A stretch of DNA of 64,000 bases from Epiperipatus broadwayi. Its lineage: Eukaryota > Onychophora > Udeonychophora > Euonychophora > Peripatidae. Below the pieces are notes generated by a model. It ran no database searches, had not been told where the DNA came from, and saw nothing but the letters and a program-made list of their open reading frames with translations. Positions 32,971 to 46,857 of this stretch are shown here, one piece after another; the first letter of the stretch is position 1; every line of letters begins with the position of its first letter. Where the stretch lies: the NCBI GenBank assembly GCA_028023455.1, contig JAQFVV010006856.1, positions 136,501-200,500 on the forward strand. The letters run 5' to 3'. A program made the translations under genes and the position numbers.

Positions 32971-35255
32971 ATATATATATATTGATTTGTATATTACATA
33001 TATTGTGGAATGAATACAGATATCAAACTTTATTTATTACATATATATGTATTGAAGCTGGAAATATAGTACATATTTCTGCTTCACCTAGTGCCAATGT
33101 CATCAGCACTAGTATGGGTTTGAAACCAATCTTGTATATTAACCGACACCCATCTCATAATAGGTGGTAGTATATTTATAATTAATATTTGTAATCAATA
33201 TTATAATCTTTCATTATAATCAATATTTGTAATCAATATTATAATCTTTATCTAATTTATATTTTATTAATTTTATTTTATAATTAAAACTAACCTTTTA
33301 TAATAGTTTATTTATTTTATATTTGTAAAAATGTATATTGTGTTTATTTTATTAAATTGAATTGAATCCTAGATATCTATAAAATGTTACAAATATTTTA
33401 AATTCTTTTATTAGTGTTCATTTTTCTTCAATTAATCCATTGGTAACATTTTATATTTATCTTTTGATAAATGTACATTAAAGGATCAATTATGCAAACA
33501 ATCTAATAATTGTAAAATATTTTGTAAATTGGTATTTAAATTTTATATCAAATATAAGTGAAAGTCACTGAAACAAATTTCTAACATTTTTCTGAATAAA
33601 ATTTACATTTTTGTTAATCTAAAGAAATAGGCTTTGTTAATACAATGACTGATAAACTTAATATGCTTGTTGCTGTTTTCTTTTAATTAGCAAATGAACC
33701 CTTGGGGCATGTTTAATGGAGGATTATAGATTTCCCTCCCAAGAAGACACCAACCTCAGAGAACCACTTAGATCAATTGCAATTGGTAGTTGTTAATGTA
33801 GATTGAATCCTATTGATAAGGCCAGATCAGATAAATAGTGGAAAATTTGGATTAGTTTTGGATTGAAAAACAGTTCACTGAAGAGATATATATAGTATAT
33901 CTGCCTAAAGAATGATAGGGTAAAAGATCGGCCATTGTTTTCTGGAGCTCTGTTCCACCAGATCATCAATGCCTTTTCAGTGTTCTCAACATCTAGCCTA
34001 AGACTGTACTGTGTCAAGGAAGCCTGCTAAATGATTGGACTTTATAACTGCCTGTTTCAAGTCATGGAACATCTACTGATTGGGTAAGATAACTTACAAT
34101 TTTCCACAAGCCTATAATTCTAGCTTACTTTGTTTTCTAAATCAATATTAATCTATATTATATATATCTGTAATGTTTATACAACTTAATTTTAAAATGC
34201 GTCTTTTAATTTTTTTTCTCTTAAATTTAAAAATATCAATTCTTATAAAAATCTCACATTATTTTGATGCGGCAAATTTAAATTAATTTTTTTGTTGGTT
34301 TATTTATAATATTGACCTACTGAAACTGCAAGTATAAAACTCATCCAGCAACTAACTTTAAACCCTCTCCCTCTTATTTTCTTCATTTAAAAATCATTAC
34401 AGGAGACTTATTTCCCTTAAATTAATTAATAGAGAAAGCTCATTTAGTTTTGTACCTTTTATATTATAAATTTATTTTAAATGATTGAAATTGTTTTAAA
34501 AGTTAGATATTTTATTATTATCTCCAATTTAAAATTGTCCTCATAATTATATTGGAGAGAATAATGTATTTTATTAAATCAATTAAGTAAAATCTATTAC
34601 AATTTCTGTAAAACAAATATCTTGAAAGTAAATCATTGAAAGCACATTTATCATAGCATTTTATCAGTATATGTTTCATATATATATATATATTTTATTT
34701 GTCAGAAAAATAGTAAAAATTGTAATGTATAATTTATTAGGCTGTATATTAGAAACTTCACCAGAAGTGAGTTTGATATTTAATGCCCAGTTTGTTTAAG
34801 TTAATTAAAAGACTGATTTATTTTGTAATCTTCAATGATGAACTATTTAATAACTTACTAATACATGAAATATTTGGAAAGTGTGGAAAACAATTTATAT
34901 TTTAGTTTTAATACTTGCCTTTCTGTTATATTTTATGATCCATTCATTAATGGTCTAAAGTTTCTGGGAACTTTCTATTATGTCAGGGAGCTGATTATTT
35001 TAATCAGGAATTAAGTTATTATTTTTGTTAGTGATACACTATCTGCATATGTCTAAGGCATTATGTATTTATAGCTACAGCCATTCATTTATTATTATTA
35101 TTTTGCTTTGCTATTTACTCCTCAGGACCTTCAGAAGTTTAAATATGACCAGTCCAATCTTTCACTTTCCCTCAAAGTAGACATAGTTCATACCAAGAGA
35201 TCCTTTTATGGGCATTGCCATTAAGATGTGAATGGGAAGTCCAGCACATCAAATC
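32971..35255. other. AT-rich DNA without a recognisable gene
   Basis: A less AT-rich patch at about 33650-34080 contains a 74-codon minus-strand open frame (33793-34017) that I do not recognise; it may be an old repeat or an isolated conserved noncoding piece. A small duplication (atcaatatttgtaatcaata) lies near 33180-33250. Nothing else was seen. Confidence 0.45.
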
Positions 35256-36364
<1,109 letters not shown>

Positions 36365-37891
36365 GTTAGGATTCACCATTCCCAAACTATGAGATACTCA
36401 ATACAACATATGGTTCCAGACAGATTATACCTATGGCAGGGCAGCTACTGTAATATGTTTCCCATAAGACAGTCTCTGTTGTAATAAAGTTAATAGGTTA
36501 AACAAGTATGGAATAAATCTAAAAGGGAGTAAAGGACCTTGTAAATTTTATCTTATTTTCCCCTCCTACTGACACATATTTAATCTTTTTTGGGTCAGTT
36601 ATGACTAAAAATGAGATGGGCTTCACATTGTTTGAATTCCAGCATTTTTAACGCTACGGTAAAGATTTTATGATCATTTGAAAAGTTCCATAAGATGCAG
36701 AACTCTCTTGAATTATTTTACAAGTAAAAAATCAATAAAACTGACATTAAAGGTCTAAAAAAGAAAGAGGGCAGTCTATCCTTGATGCTGATTGGCTATT
36801 AACCATCAAGGACAAAGAAAATCACTTGTCAATAACTAAACCGCTACAATTTCTTTTTCCTCATTTTGAAAGTGATAAACGAATGTTTTAGACCATTCTA
36901 AAAGTATTTTTTGACATATTATAAATTATTTTGATAAAATATGCTAAAAATAAAATTATTATAGAAAAATATATAAGATTTTAGTAAAAAATTATTTACT
37001 TTTCAGGAATGTAAAACTGAGAAAGAAATCACTGATGTCAGCAACACTTTTTAGTTGATTACTAACATTCATTTTAGATTTGCCGCTATCGAATATTTTT
37101 ATAATTATAAATAAAAATTTATTTTTGAAAAAACTTTCATTCACTTTCATAACCTGACAAATTATTAATATACTTTTTACAAATGAAACTAAAGTGATGA
37201 TAATATTAAAAGATGGATATATTTTGATGGTTGAGTTTGTGAATTGACCAATTAAAAGTTTAAACTTTTACCTCACTCAGTTAATAAAATAATCAGCAAT
37301 AAATAGGTTAAAAATCAGTTACTTAATAATATGCACTCAGTCTAAGAAATATAAACAATGAATTAATATAGTAAACAACTTATATTTTTAACAATTATTT
37401 ACAGTAAATCTTGATTTATAGGGTGTTCACTTATTAGTTCAATCACATACATGCAAGTAATAATAACCATAGTCATCAAATGAATTATGAATATGTATGT
37501 AAATTATAATAAGAAAACAAATTCTTAAAGTTATGTTAATATTGATCATGGGAACTCATGGTGATGTGAGATAATACATATATTTATAATTAACAGAAAA
37601 AAATATATATCTACCTGTGTGGGTAATTACACTTTAACAAAATTATAAACAAGTGTGTCAACTTATTATTGCTTTAATTGGTCTAATGAGTTCAAGAAAG
37701 TTTAAATAAACTTTTATGATTTCCATAAAAGGGTTAGGCTATAATTTTGAATAATATTAATTATTTTCTCTCAGTTATATCTATTTGAATATAATTAAAC
37801 TTAAAATGCAATAACCAACAAACACAATTATAGTAATATCAATGATCAAATATGATTTATAAATTTGCAGTTCATGTAAATTGCTTATAAG

Positions 37892-40095
37892 TGTAACAAT
37901 CCGGAGAAGGCGACTTAATGTAAACTGCACTACAGGGCGCCATCTAGGCATTTGAACCTAGAAAAATTTATAAAGTAGGCAGATACGTAAGTCAAAAAAA
38001 AAATTTTTTTTTTTTTTAATTTTGATTCCGGTCGTTAGCCCATGTCACTAGCTCAGGGAGTAGCAGAGACTTAATAATATCATCTCTTATCTAATTAGAT
38101 TTCAACATTAAAAAATAAATAAAATAAGCCACTGCCAGTAATTAGCATACAAACATTTATTTATGCACATATATATAAGATTTAAAATTATTTTAGTATT
38201 AGTTTTACATTTTAACATTTAACATTATTTTTAACTTTGATTTTTGACTTTAATTTACATTTAATTACTATTATATTCTAATTTTACATTTTAATTAAGT
38301 TCGCACAGATAAATTTATGAAAGCTTGTTTATCATGTTGAATATAGACCGGTTACATAGATTTCACGGTCAAAAACATTTCAAAGTAAACATAAACGATC
38401 AAAATACAAAATTATTGATTACTGACAATTGCGGAGGGAAATTTATACGTAACCCAATAGTATTCACCATAAGATACTTGCATTGTCACCAATAACTTAA
38501 AAGACATCCGAATAAATACATTTTAGATACTCACCGTAAGGTATCATTATTTATCGAATGTCTATATATTTTGATCAAATATGAAAACCCAAAACATACT
38601 TAACCGATAACCAATCCATGCAAGTGTCTATAAACAACTTAAATTTACTGCATTTTTATTTAGGATCGAGTATGAATAGACCACATAAATTTGCTTTTGA
38701 AAATAAACATTCTATCCCTATTTAACCTTAGGCTAAAATTCGTAGTCAAACTGGCATCAATTCATCTGATATATCGATGTATTCAATGTAATAAAATACG
38801 GCAGCACAAAAGGTTAAGAGAAGAAATTGCCTCTTATGAGATAGGAATATTACATCTATCTGCAAAGAAGAGCAATAAAACAAAAACTCCATAGAAAGAA
38901 ACTGCGGTATCCGACTTATAATTCCTTCCATAGGCAAACGGAAGTGTGCGGCGTATGAAGCGATTCTGCCCGTAGCGAATTAATATTACATCTACTAATC
39001 ACACCAATATATCCAATCCATTGACCCAATTTAACCATGAAACAAATAGCCTAAGATTACCCTCCCCTAATATAACTTTACAAATCTATACAGCCATTCA
39101 CACCCGACTTAAGTTTAACATTGATATATTTTAATTCATCGGAAAACAGAAATCATAACTAAACTTAAAGAACAAAGTTAATTAAATGGAAATGATTTTA
39201 CACAAATAAATAAAAAATACATCAAATAACATTTTAACTACTTTAGTCAGATAGGAAACTAATGCAATTATTTTAAATACGAAAAGTTTTTAATTTAATG
39301 TTCCTTAATTATAAAGTTCTTACGGTTCAAAACAGTTCATCTTTATCCGTTGCTTGCCCTGAACGTGAATTCCCACGCTGTCCTAAAATTGGTATTCTGT
39401 TGGCCTATTTATTTATCCATCCAGAGGCTTTTTGCTTTAACTGGTCCTCAATGTAGAAAAACGATAGTTCATTCCTTTTTCTTTCTTAGCAAAGCTGAAG
39501 GGATTGAATCGTGCATCTTTTTCAATCCCTTCTCCTTCACTTCCGCACTAACACATCTCTCTCACATCGTAATAATCATTCACTAGTCACTAATTAATAA
39601 TTTCCAAATTTTCCTTTTATACGTATTCGAAGGATTGACTTAACATTACGTCATCGATGTGATGATCCTTTTCGTTGAGGTCCGATTTCCCAATGGATTT
39701 ATTTCATTTGCTAAAAGTTTCTATTGTTTTCCTATCTGACCTATGTTTTTACATTTAAATGCCCAAGGCTGGTTTACATTTGACTAATTAAATTTATCAT
39801 TTCCATTTCTGATTAATTAACCTGTTTTCCAAATCAAAGATATATTTAAAGATAAATTTAAAGATATAATTTCATTTCCAAATCTTTTTAAAATTTAGTT
39901 TTAAAATACTTTTTCTTTAATAAAGTTTTATTTTAATAATTTTTCATTATCTGTGCGATTTAATATATAAGAGTTTAAGATGATATTTAATTTCAATTTT
40001 TAATTCTTAAAGAAAATTTTTAAATGCGAACTTTTTAATTTACTTTCATGTTTGATAAAAAAAAAACAATGTAACGAACGTCTGTGCTCGTTACA
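37892..40095 (+). mobile_element. 2.2 kb TGTAAC-ended element, copy B, with TAAG target duplication
   Basis: Begins tgtaacaatccggagaagg and ends gtgctcgttaca, flanked by TAAG on both sides (37888-37891 and 40096-40099). The duplicated segment at 48690-50959 runs straight across this point (ttgcttaataatg) without the element, so the boundaries are set by a paralogous empty site. It shares its full length with copy A, including the two inner homologous units (about 38300-38660 and 38661-39140) and a ttaataaagttttatttt block. No transposase, gag or pol is encoded. A 4 bp duplication and TG...CA ends fit a solo LTR of Gypsy type; other 4 bp-duplicating transposons are not excluded. Confidence 0.85.
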
Positions 40096-40205
40096 TAAGG
40101 TAATGTTCCAAATGTACTCTTATGACAATTCAAATAGTCCATATCAATAGCACATAATAATGATATATTATAGTGATATTCATGGTAGCCAACTAATATA
40201 GATCC

Positions 40206-40285
40206 TTTTTTATGGGTAGACAACTTCTATATTTCTCCATTCTTTTTTATTTCATAAATAATTTCATATAAATAAAGATACAATA
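40206..40285 (-). mobile_element. Short beta insertion with 11 bp target duplication
   Basis: An 80 base insert flanked by aatatagatcc at 40195-40205 and 40286-40296. Copy 2 of the segmental duplication has a single aatatagatcc followed directly by tattg, so this is a clean insertion. On the minus strand it reads tattgtatctttatttatat, as in beta copies 1 and 2 after the ribozyme, and ends in an A run. It is therefore a 5'-truncated beta copy with a tail, as LINE machinery would make. Confidence 0.8.
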
Positions 40286-41266
40286 AATATAGATCCTATT
40301 GGATATGTTGGAAAATAACATTCATTTATTAGTTCTGTATAGTTATTACATAGTGGATTAGCTGTGGTTGAATGATAATTATAATACATATATGGACTTA
40401 AGTATCCATACGATTTTTTAAATATCATGCACAAAATTAATACATGCTAGTCAAGAAACTATTTGTAAGATCCAGTGATTTAATAATAAGTGTTTAGAGA
40501 TGACACATTGGTTATTATTCAGTGTTGAATTGAATCAAGATCGGCTTTTATGAATAATCCGTGGTGTTATGTATATTTTTAGCACGTACATTAATTTCCT
40601 GCTAATGTTAAAAAAATCATTTGATATGAACTGTTTCATTATATCTGATGAAATCAGACAGGTATATATATTTTCACAAATATTATGGTGAAATAACAAA
40701 TTTTATTTTAGAATGCAAATTATAAATAATTCCTTCTTGTTAGGCGATTTTTATTTGGAAATTCGACCGGGTTTCTTAGGCTTCCATCAAGTAGAGTTTT
40801 TTTATGTGGATTTTTATAATTATGTACGTCATTATTTCCAAAGATACACCGAAGATTGCTAAAATCTGCTTTTTCTATGATGAACGAATGTATTTAAATG
40901 CAAAAAAAAGTATATTACATTTAAATTTTATTAATAACCACTTGTCAACTAATTTTATCTCTGTTCTCTTGTTTAATAATGTTATCATACCATTTGTTAC
41001 TAGGATTATGCATGGCCTCATGACATCTTTATAAAATTCTTAATTGTTAAATATCAATTTCACTTATATATATATATAACAGATTTATAATAAGAACTGT
41101 AAATTAATAAATGTATAAATAGAATAGATTCATGAGCGGACCTAGGAATATATATGTATAGATGATGGCTGTCAGTTTCTGATTAAAGTAATGAGCTATT
41201 TTAATGTATATATAAAATATGAATAGTATATGATATTGTTTTGGTTTTGGAGGGGTCTACCCATGG

Positions 41267-42693
41267 AATATATATCTTACCACTAACAAAATAAAAAGAT
41301 TTTTTTTAATAGTAATGATTTTGTTAAGATAAAAACGAAATATTAGTATAGAATGTTTTTATGTAATCCTTTGAATTTAACCCTTAAATGATAACTGGTG
41401 TTGATTTTTGCTGTAATTTGAAGTTCCCATTTAACTTTGGGTTCCTCATTGTTTTATTCATACAAAAATTTTATAGCTCTATCCCAAAATTCTAACAATA
41501 TTGAAATGGTCTGTTTCATGATGACAAAAGAAAATCTTTATACAGATCACTATTAATATTAAAATGAACTAATGAAGATAAATCCACTTCAATAGTGAAC
41601 TAGATGTATGTGTAGCAAACAAAATATAATACACCACACCTAAACTTACTTCTAATATCAAAACAAAATGAACAACTATCAATTAATTCATAATTTAATT
41701 TCTTGAGAGATGCTGTAATTACATCATGAGTTAAGTTGTGCAGAATATGGTCACTAACCAGGGATCCATGGTTTGGATAACTTTAGGGAATGCCGGAAAT
41801 CTGTATTGAACATTATCATATAAAGTCAAAATTCATCAATAATTATTTTTGTTTGGATTTAGCTCTGCCAGCTACTTTGTATTGAGCCCAGGATATCCTT
41901 TTACTGATGCTTCATTATCAACCTACCTAAAATTTCTGAGCACAAACCCATTTTAGCAGTTTAACTGACTTCTCCAAGAATAGGCTCAATTATACAAGTG
42001 CTCCTTCATGTCTCTACCCATCAAATATTCACTTGTTATCAGCAATTAATATTACTTCACTGGCTAGTACAGATGGTACTACTGTTATGTAAGGATTTGT
42101 GAGGTTAGCATGAAGCATAGCCTCATTGTTTACTTTACTACTCATAATAACTTATAACAACTAAATTTTATTGCTACTTATAACACTAAATATTGTATCA
42201 CAATAAATGCCACAACCTGACCAAACTCTGGCCAGAGGTGTTGTTTTTATTTTTGTCAGATCCCTTGCCTTCATTAGTGTGTGATGTATTTTAGTCATGC
42301 CCTGCACAACTAAGCATTTCATGCTATCAATATTGCATGATTGACCATCACACACTTCAGGCACTGAAGTTACAAAGACATTATGGTATGGGATTAAATA
42401 TAATAACCTGCTATAATTATACTATAATTTAACTCTATAAGACTCAGTTCCTGTTACAGTGAAGCTATTTAGAGAATTGCAGTCAACTTTTAATGTTATT
42501 TTGCATTTGCTTGTAGGTATTCAGTGAAATACTATTCATCATTAGCTTATAACATTTTTTCTAAAGCAGAACACCAAGCTACATCATAAAATGGATTATC
42601 ATTTTGACTAGGTGTGGATTGACCCATTTCTTAGCTCAGGCTTTGACATGATGTTATTCTTTGACTTTGTTCTGTTTGGTATTTATAAAATAA
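41267..42693. other. DNA without a recognisable gene
   Basis: A 67-codon minus-strand open frame (42161-42364) with several cysteines lies just downstream, in transcription sense, of the decayed ORF at 42694-44108. It may be part of the same old element, but no domain is recognisable. The rest shows nothing. Confidence 0.4.
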
Positions 42694-44108
42694 TTATTTA
42701 GGGTTACATAAAAGGTTGCATATAAATTTATAAATTGCATTTTTGACTTTGGGATAATATGTCTTTGCTTTCACATAATTTTCATGGGAACCTGTCTTAT
42801 GAGTCCTTAAATATTTTTTAAATCTTGTTTTATAGTAGTATTTATTATAAGATATCCAGTATAATTTTGGAATAGAGTAAGCCTTTACATGTGTTCTATA
42901 GTCGTAATTATTATAATGCTCATAATTTCTAAAACAATCTCCGATCTGTTGCATGAAATAATTCTTATTTTCCATTGCAAATGAATGATTAGGGCACTTA
43001 GCTTCTTTAATAATATGGATTATCTGATGGTCTATGAAGTCTTTTACATCGGATATTTTTTCATTATCATCTGTATAATTTTAATCCTTTAACTACTTTA
43101 TTATGTGCCTTGATCCAGCGATTATTTAAGCTTTCCATAATTTCTATTTTATAGCTACATTCAAGGCATTGAGGGCCTCAGTCTGGTTTGTTTGCCCTTT
43201 TAATAAATCCAACATTTTTAGAAATATTATTACAAAATACTTCCATGCATTTATATGAAATTATGTGCCACTTGGCTTTCCAATTACAACAAGAATGTTT
43301 GAAAGATTCTCAGAGAGGATGCACAGGTTTATACTCAATAAAAGAATTCTTCTCCCTACTATCACGTGAGCTATACTTATTTGCAATGGGTACTTTCATT
43401 TTACATTTTTGGCAATGTTTATATCAGTGTTAATAGTTGTCAAGATATTAAAATTAGTGTGATATGTTTTTTCAAAGCAGGGTACGTTCGATAATGATTC
43501 AGGCTTTCTGTCAAATTACTACACCTACTATTTGGATTTAATACAATATTCTCAATCTTAATCTGCATCTTAACTTCAAAATTATATTCAAAGTTTTTTG
43601 GGTTTAAATCATATTTGTTTTCTATCCTCCTGTTTAATTCTTTTAATTCTTTACACTTAGCCACAGATTTATTTTCTGACTCCTTAAATTTCATCTCAAG
43701 ATCATGCATGATCTCTTTAAATAATGCATCGGATGTGTCAAACCTCACATTGAAATCACCTTTGACTTCTCTAAAATCTTCCTTTAATTCTCTCTTTTGA
43801 TAATCTGATCTGTTATCAATATCTTCAATTTTTTTATCTAGTCCCTCAAAATTTTTATAAAAATATGTTTTTTTTGCTCTTCAATTTTCCTATCTAGTCC
43901 TTCAAATCTTTTATCAAAATCTGTTATTTGCTCTTCAATTTTTTAATCTAGTCCTTCAAATATTTTATCACAATCAATTCTGGACTTTATTATCTCTCAT
44001 TCTTTAGTTCTACTTTCTGCTCTTCAAACTTTTTATTTAATTCCTGGAATTGGATCATAATCATATGAGTTTGTAATTCCAGACTTACTTTGGTAGTCTC
44101 CATAATAA
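42694..44108 (-). pseudogene. Decayed coiled-coil and cysteine-rich ORF, probably from a transposable element
   Basis: Minus strand, starting near METTKVSLELQ at 44106 and ending ICNLLCNPK-stop at 42694. The first third is a coiled coil with a roughly 27-residue unit repeated about three times (FEGLDRKIEEQ-type), each copy hit by stops. The middle (43440-43748) is an open stretch rich in Lys and Glu. Next come HCQKC and CC spacing near 43330-43420 and QCLEC near 43160, suggesting a zinc-binding region. The last part (42694-42975) is open and basic, with a THKTGSHENYVKAKTYY stretch that loosely resembles the linker between endonuclease and RT in LINEs. At least six stops and several frameshifts break it. 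A gag/ORF1-like protein is my best guess; I do not recognise the family. Confidence 0.5.
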
Positions 44109-44737
44109 TAAATATGTGAGGTTGATTTATTTATGTTAAATAGTATGGAATATATTGTGAGAATACACTTAACTGATCACACAAAAATCATGACTCACAC
44201 ATACATCATAAAGACTGAATCTACCAACACAATCAAATGCATATTATTGATTATATTTTAATAATTTTGTGTAAAATTGTCAGTTAAAATTATATTATTG
44301 GCAGTACTGATTTTGATGTGTATCAAACTCTTAAATGCAAGCAAGTAAAAATTTCAAGAAAATAAAAGAAAGAAATCATTAATGTTAAATTGTTAATATT
44401 ATTAATCCAGCATTAAATTATAAAAAGATCAAAGTGTTGTTAACAATGAAAGCAAAGCATGAACTTGAAACTCAGGAGCTAAAAAATAAAACATTAAACA
44501 AGAGAGAACACTTTTTGTTCTTTTTAAGAAAAAAGGAAGGTAAATAAATTATATCAAAAAAAGATACTTGATAAATTCTTAAAATCAATTTATTTATCAT
44601 ATTAACTATTCGTAATATTGAAGGGTATTTGGGTATTATTTCTGCAATGAAGAAAAGACAGAAGGTCTTTTCACATATTCATAAATGTGTAATCTTGCAA
44701 TAATATCAAATTGAAAGAAAATAAACCCTGCGATGTA

Positions 44738-45798
44738 CACCTGGGGCTCGTTTTATGTAGTAGATAGGTTTCACGGAAAATTTGCATTAAAAAAGATTGC
44801 ACAAAAATATACTTAACTTACCTTGAAAAATGGGGGATAGGGTCTGTAATTTTCAGAATTCACATAAAAGCAAAGCAACAAGGAAAAATTACTTTAAAAT
44901 TCACATTAAAAAAATAAGAAAATAAAGTATGACTTATAAAAAAATATCAAATATTTGAAAAAAATTGGTACAAGTCAAACTTTTTTTACTTTTTTTTATT
45001 AACTACAATATTTAATTTGACATTTTTTCATACATATTTTAATCATTTTCGCTATTTGACAATATGCAGTTCTTTTGTAAACTGGTAAAAAATCAGATTT
45101 GTCGATGTGATGTGATATAGCTTTTCCTTGAATGAAGTCAAGAATCTCTCAGCAATTATGCCCAGAAAAACTTGTTAGCCACTTTATTTTCCATTACCCA
45201 TTCTAATTTTTACCATATTCATCCCATTTACACAACTAGTGACAATTTCAGTCTTGTGCTGTGTTAATGGTTTTCTGTTGACAACTGATTTTTACTACTG
45301 AAACAAATTTTAAATGTTCTCATTTTGTTTCTATATTAAAAAAATGAGGATCGCAATCAAAACAAAAAAGATTATACATTATCATTAGAAATATTATTTT
45401 CAGTTTATAAAATCAATAAAATCTTCGTTATTTATTTTTAAAAAATCTACATTATTTATTTCTGTTAGACCTAACAAAATATGTTTTAAAAGTTTAAAAT
45501 GTTTGAATATTTATTGCAATATTTTTATATGGAAGGATAAATCTATTATTATTATTTACTCATTAGTATAAGTAGGTTATTTATTCTAAATATAGCTTCA
45601 GGCCATATTCACATTAGCAGCTAATATAATGTTATATTTTTGAAAAAAAAAGTATTTCAAGTCAAAATAAGTTATTAATAATTTAAATTTCTTGATATCT
45701 AATAAATATAGTGAAATATAGAAGATATTAAGAAGAAACATGAATAACATAACTTCAAAATCGCATTAAAATAATCCACATAAAACGAAACCCAGGTG
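44738..45798 (+). mobile_element. TA-flanked DNA transposon with Tigger-like ends, copy 1
   Basis: Begins cacctggggctcgttttatg and ends cataaaacgaaacccaggtg, with TA on both sides. The inverted ends resemble those of pogo/Tigger elements (a ctcgttttat core) and TA is the target of that superfamily. The inside has no readable transposase. Copy 2 lies at 57243-58342 in the other orientation. Confidence 0.75.
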
Positions 45799-46612
45799 TA
45801 TATTGAAAAACCTGTGAAAATGTAATTCTCTTTTTCAAAGTAGGGGATGATTGTTGTTATTTTGTGTTATTTATATTTCTCAATTATTTCAGTTTATTTG
45901 ATTTCAATTTAATGAGTGTAAGTAGTCTTCGTATTTTGCACAAAATTGAGGACACATTTTTCTTTAGATTCAATAATATAAAACAATACTTTTTGCCTGC
46001 ATGAAAAGTCTTACAACTAATATTTGATTATTGTTCTGAATTATTTGTTTAGTTTTGTTTGATATATTTACAAAAAAAGTATAGGTTTATTAATATTTTT
46101 CTCCAATTTTTCTGCCTGCATGAAAAATGGTAATAAAAGTCTTATAACTTATATTTCTTTATTGTTCTGAATTATTTGTTGTTGTTGTTTTTTTTGTTAT
46201 TTTTTAAAAAAAATACATTTCACAGTATTTTTTTGCAAAATCTTGACATCCTTTGCAATCATGTGTTCATTATGAGGGGGGGGGAGGATTTTCAGTTCAG
46301 GTCTATTTGTTATTTGAACGTGATTTATTCCTGTTATTTATTACAATGTAAGTGATGTATGTGTATATTTTATATGTTTTGTAAATATTATTTAAAAAAA
46401 TTATAATTTAGCAATTGTTTTAAGCATACATAAAATAATATTTGGAAGTTTATTCAATATATTTTTATGGGGTGGGATGAGAAAATATAGTTTTCAAGAT
46501 AACAAATTTTTGGTTTACAGTGTTGACTTTAATTACCCACTTATTCCTGCAAATCATTCACATGTTTGATATTTTATAGTTTTACTTGTGTGTGAATATG
46601 TCAAAGTTAATC
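45799..46612. other. AT-rich DNA without a recognisable gene
   Basis: Contains a partly duplicated stretch (tgcctgcatgaaaa with ttataactaatatt-type text near 45995 and 46111) and a G run at 46276-46286. No gene was seen. Confidence 0.45.
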
Positions 46613-46857
46613 TTGCAATATGGTATTAGACATGCTGTACCTTTTTATATTCATGTCAACCTGTCAATAACTTTGTAAATCTTGCAAAAATATCATATAC
46701 ACGATATGTGTACACATTACTTTTTCACAAATGTTGTGAAAAATATCATGTATAAAATCCATGTACACATTATTTTGGTTAGATCACAAAATTACAAAGC
46801 TTTCAGTGGATAGATGTGAATGTGAAAAGACACAGCATGTCTAATACCGTATTGCAT
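46613..46857. mobile_element. Short inverted-repeat element (MITE), about 245 bp
   Basis: The ends gcaatatggtattagacatg and catgtctaataccgtattgc are inverted complements with one or two changes, and pairing continues more weakly inward for about 75 bases. No coding capacity. Confidence 0.75.

Larger units (their letters stand above)
36365..41266 (+). repeat. Segmental duplication, copy 1
   Basis: Matches 48690-50959 in direct orientation over about 2.2 kb of shared noncoding sequence. Landmarks are atatggttccagacagatta / atatggtgcaagccagacta near the start, then gtgatgtgagaca/ataat blocks, tcaatagcacataa, and gaagtctaccca-type text at the end. This copy is longer because it carries element B (37892-40095), a beta insertion (40206-40285) and an extra roughly 750 base stretch (36585-37330) absent from copy 2. 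Confidence 0.85.

Noticed and set aside
33793-34017. 74-codon minus-strand open frame in a less AT-rich patch
   Set aside because: No recognisable domain, splice pattern or second copy was seen. It is left as unexplained sequence and not called a gene.
43188-43433. 81-codon plus-strand open frame
   Set aside because: It overlaps the minus-strand decayed ORF, whose motifs make better sense.
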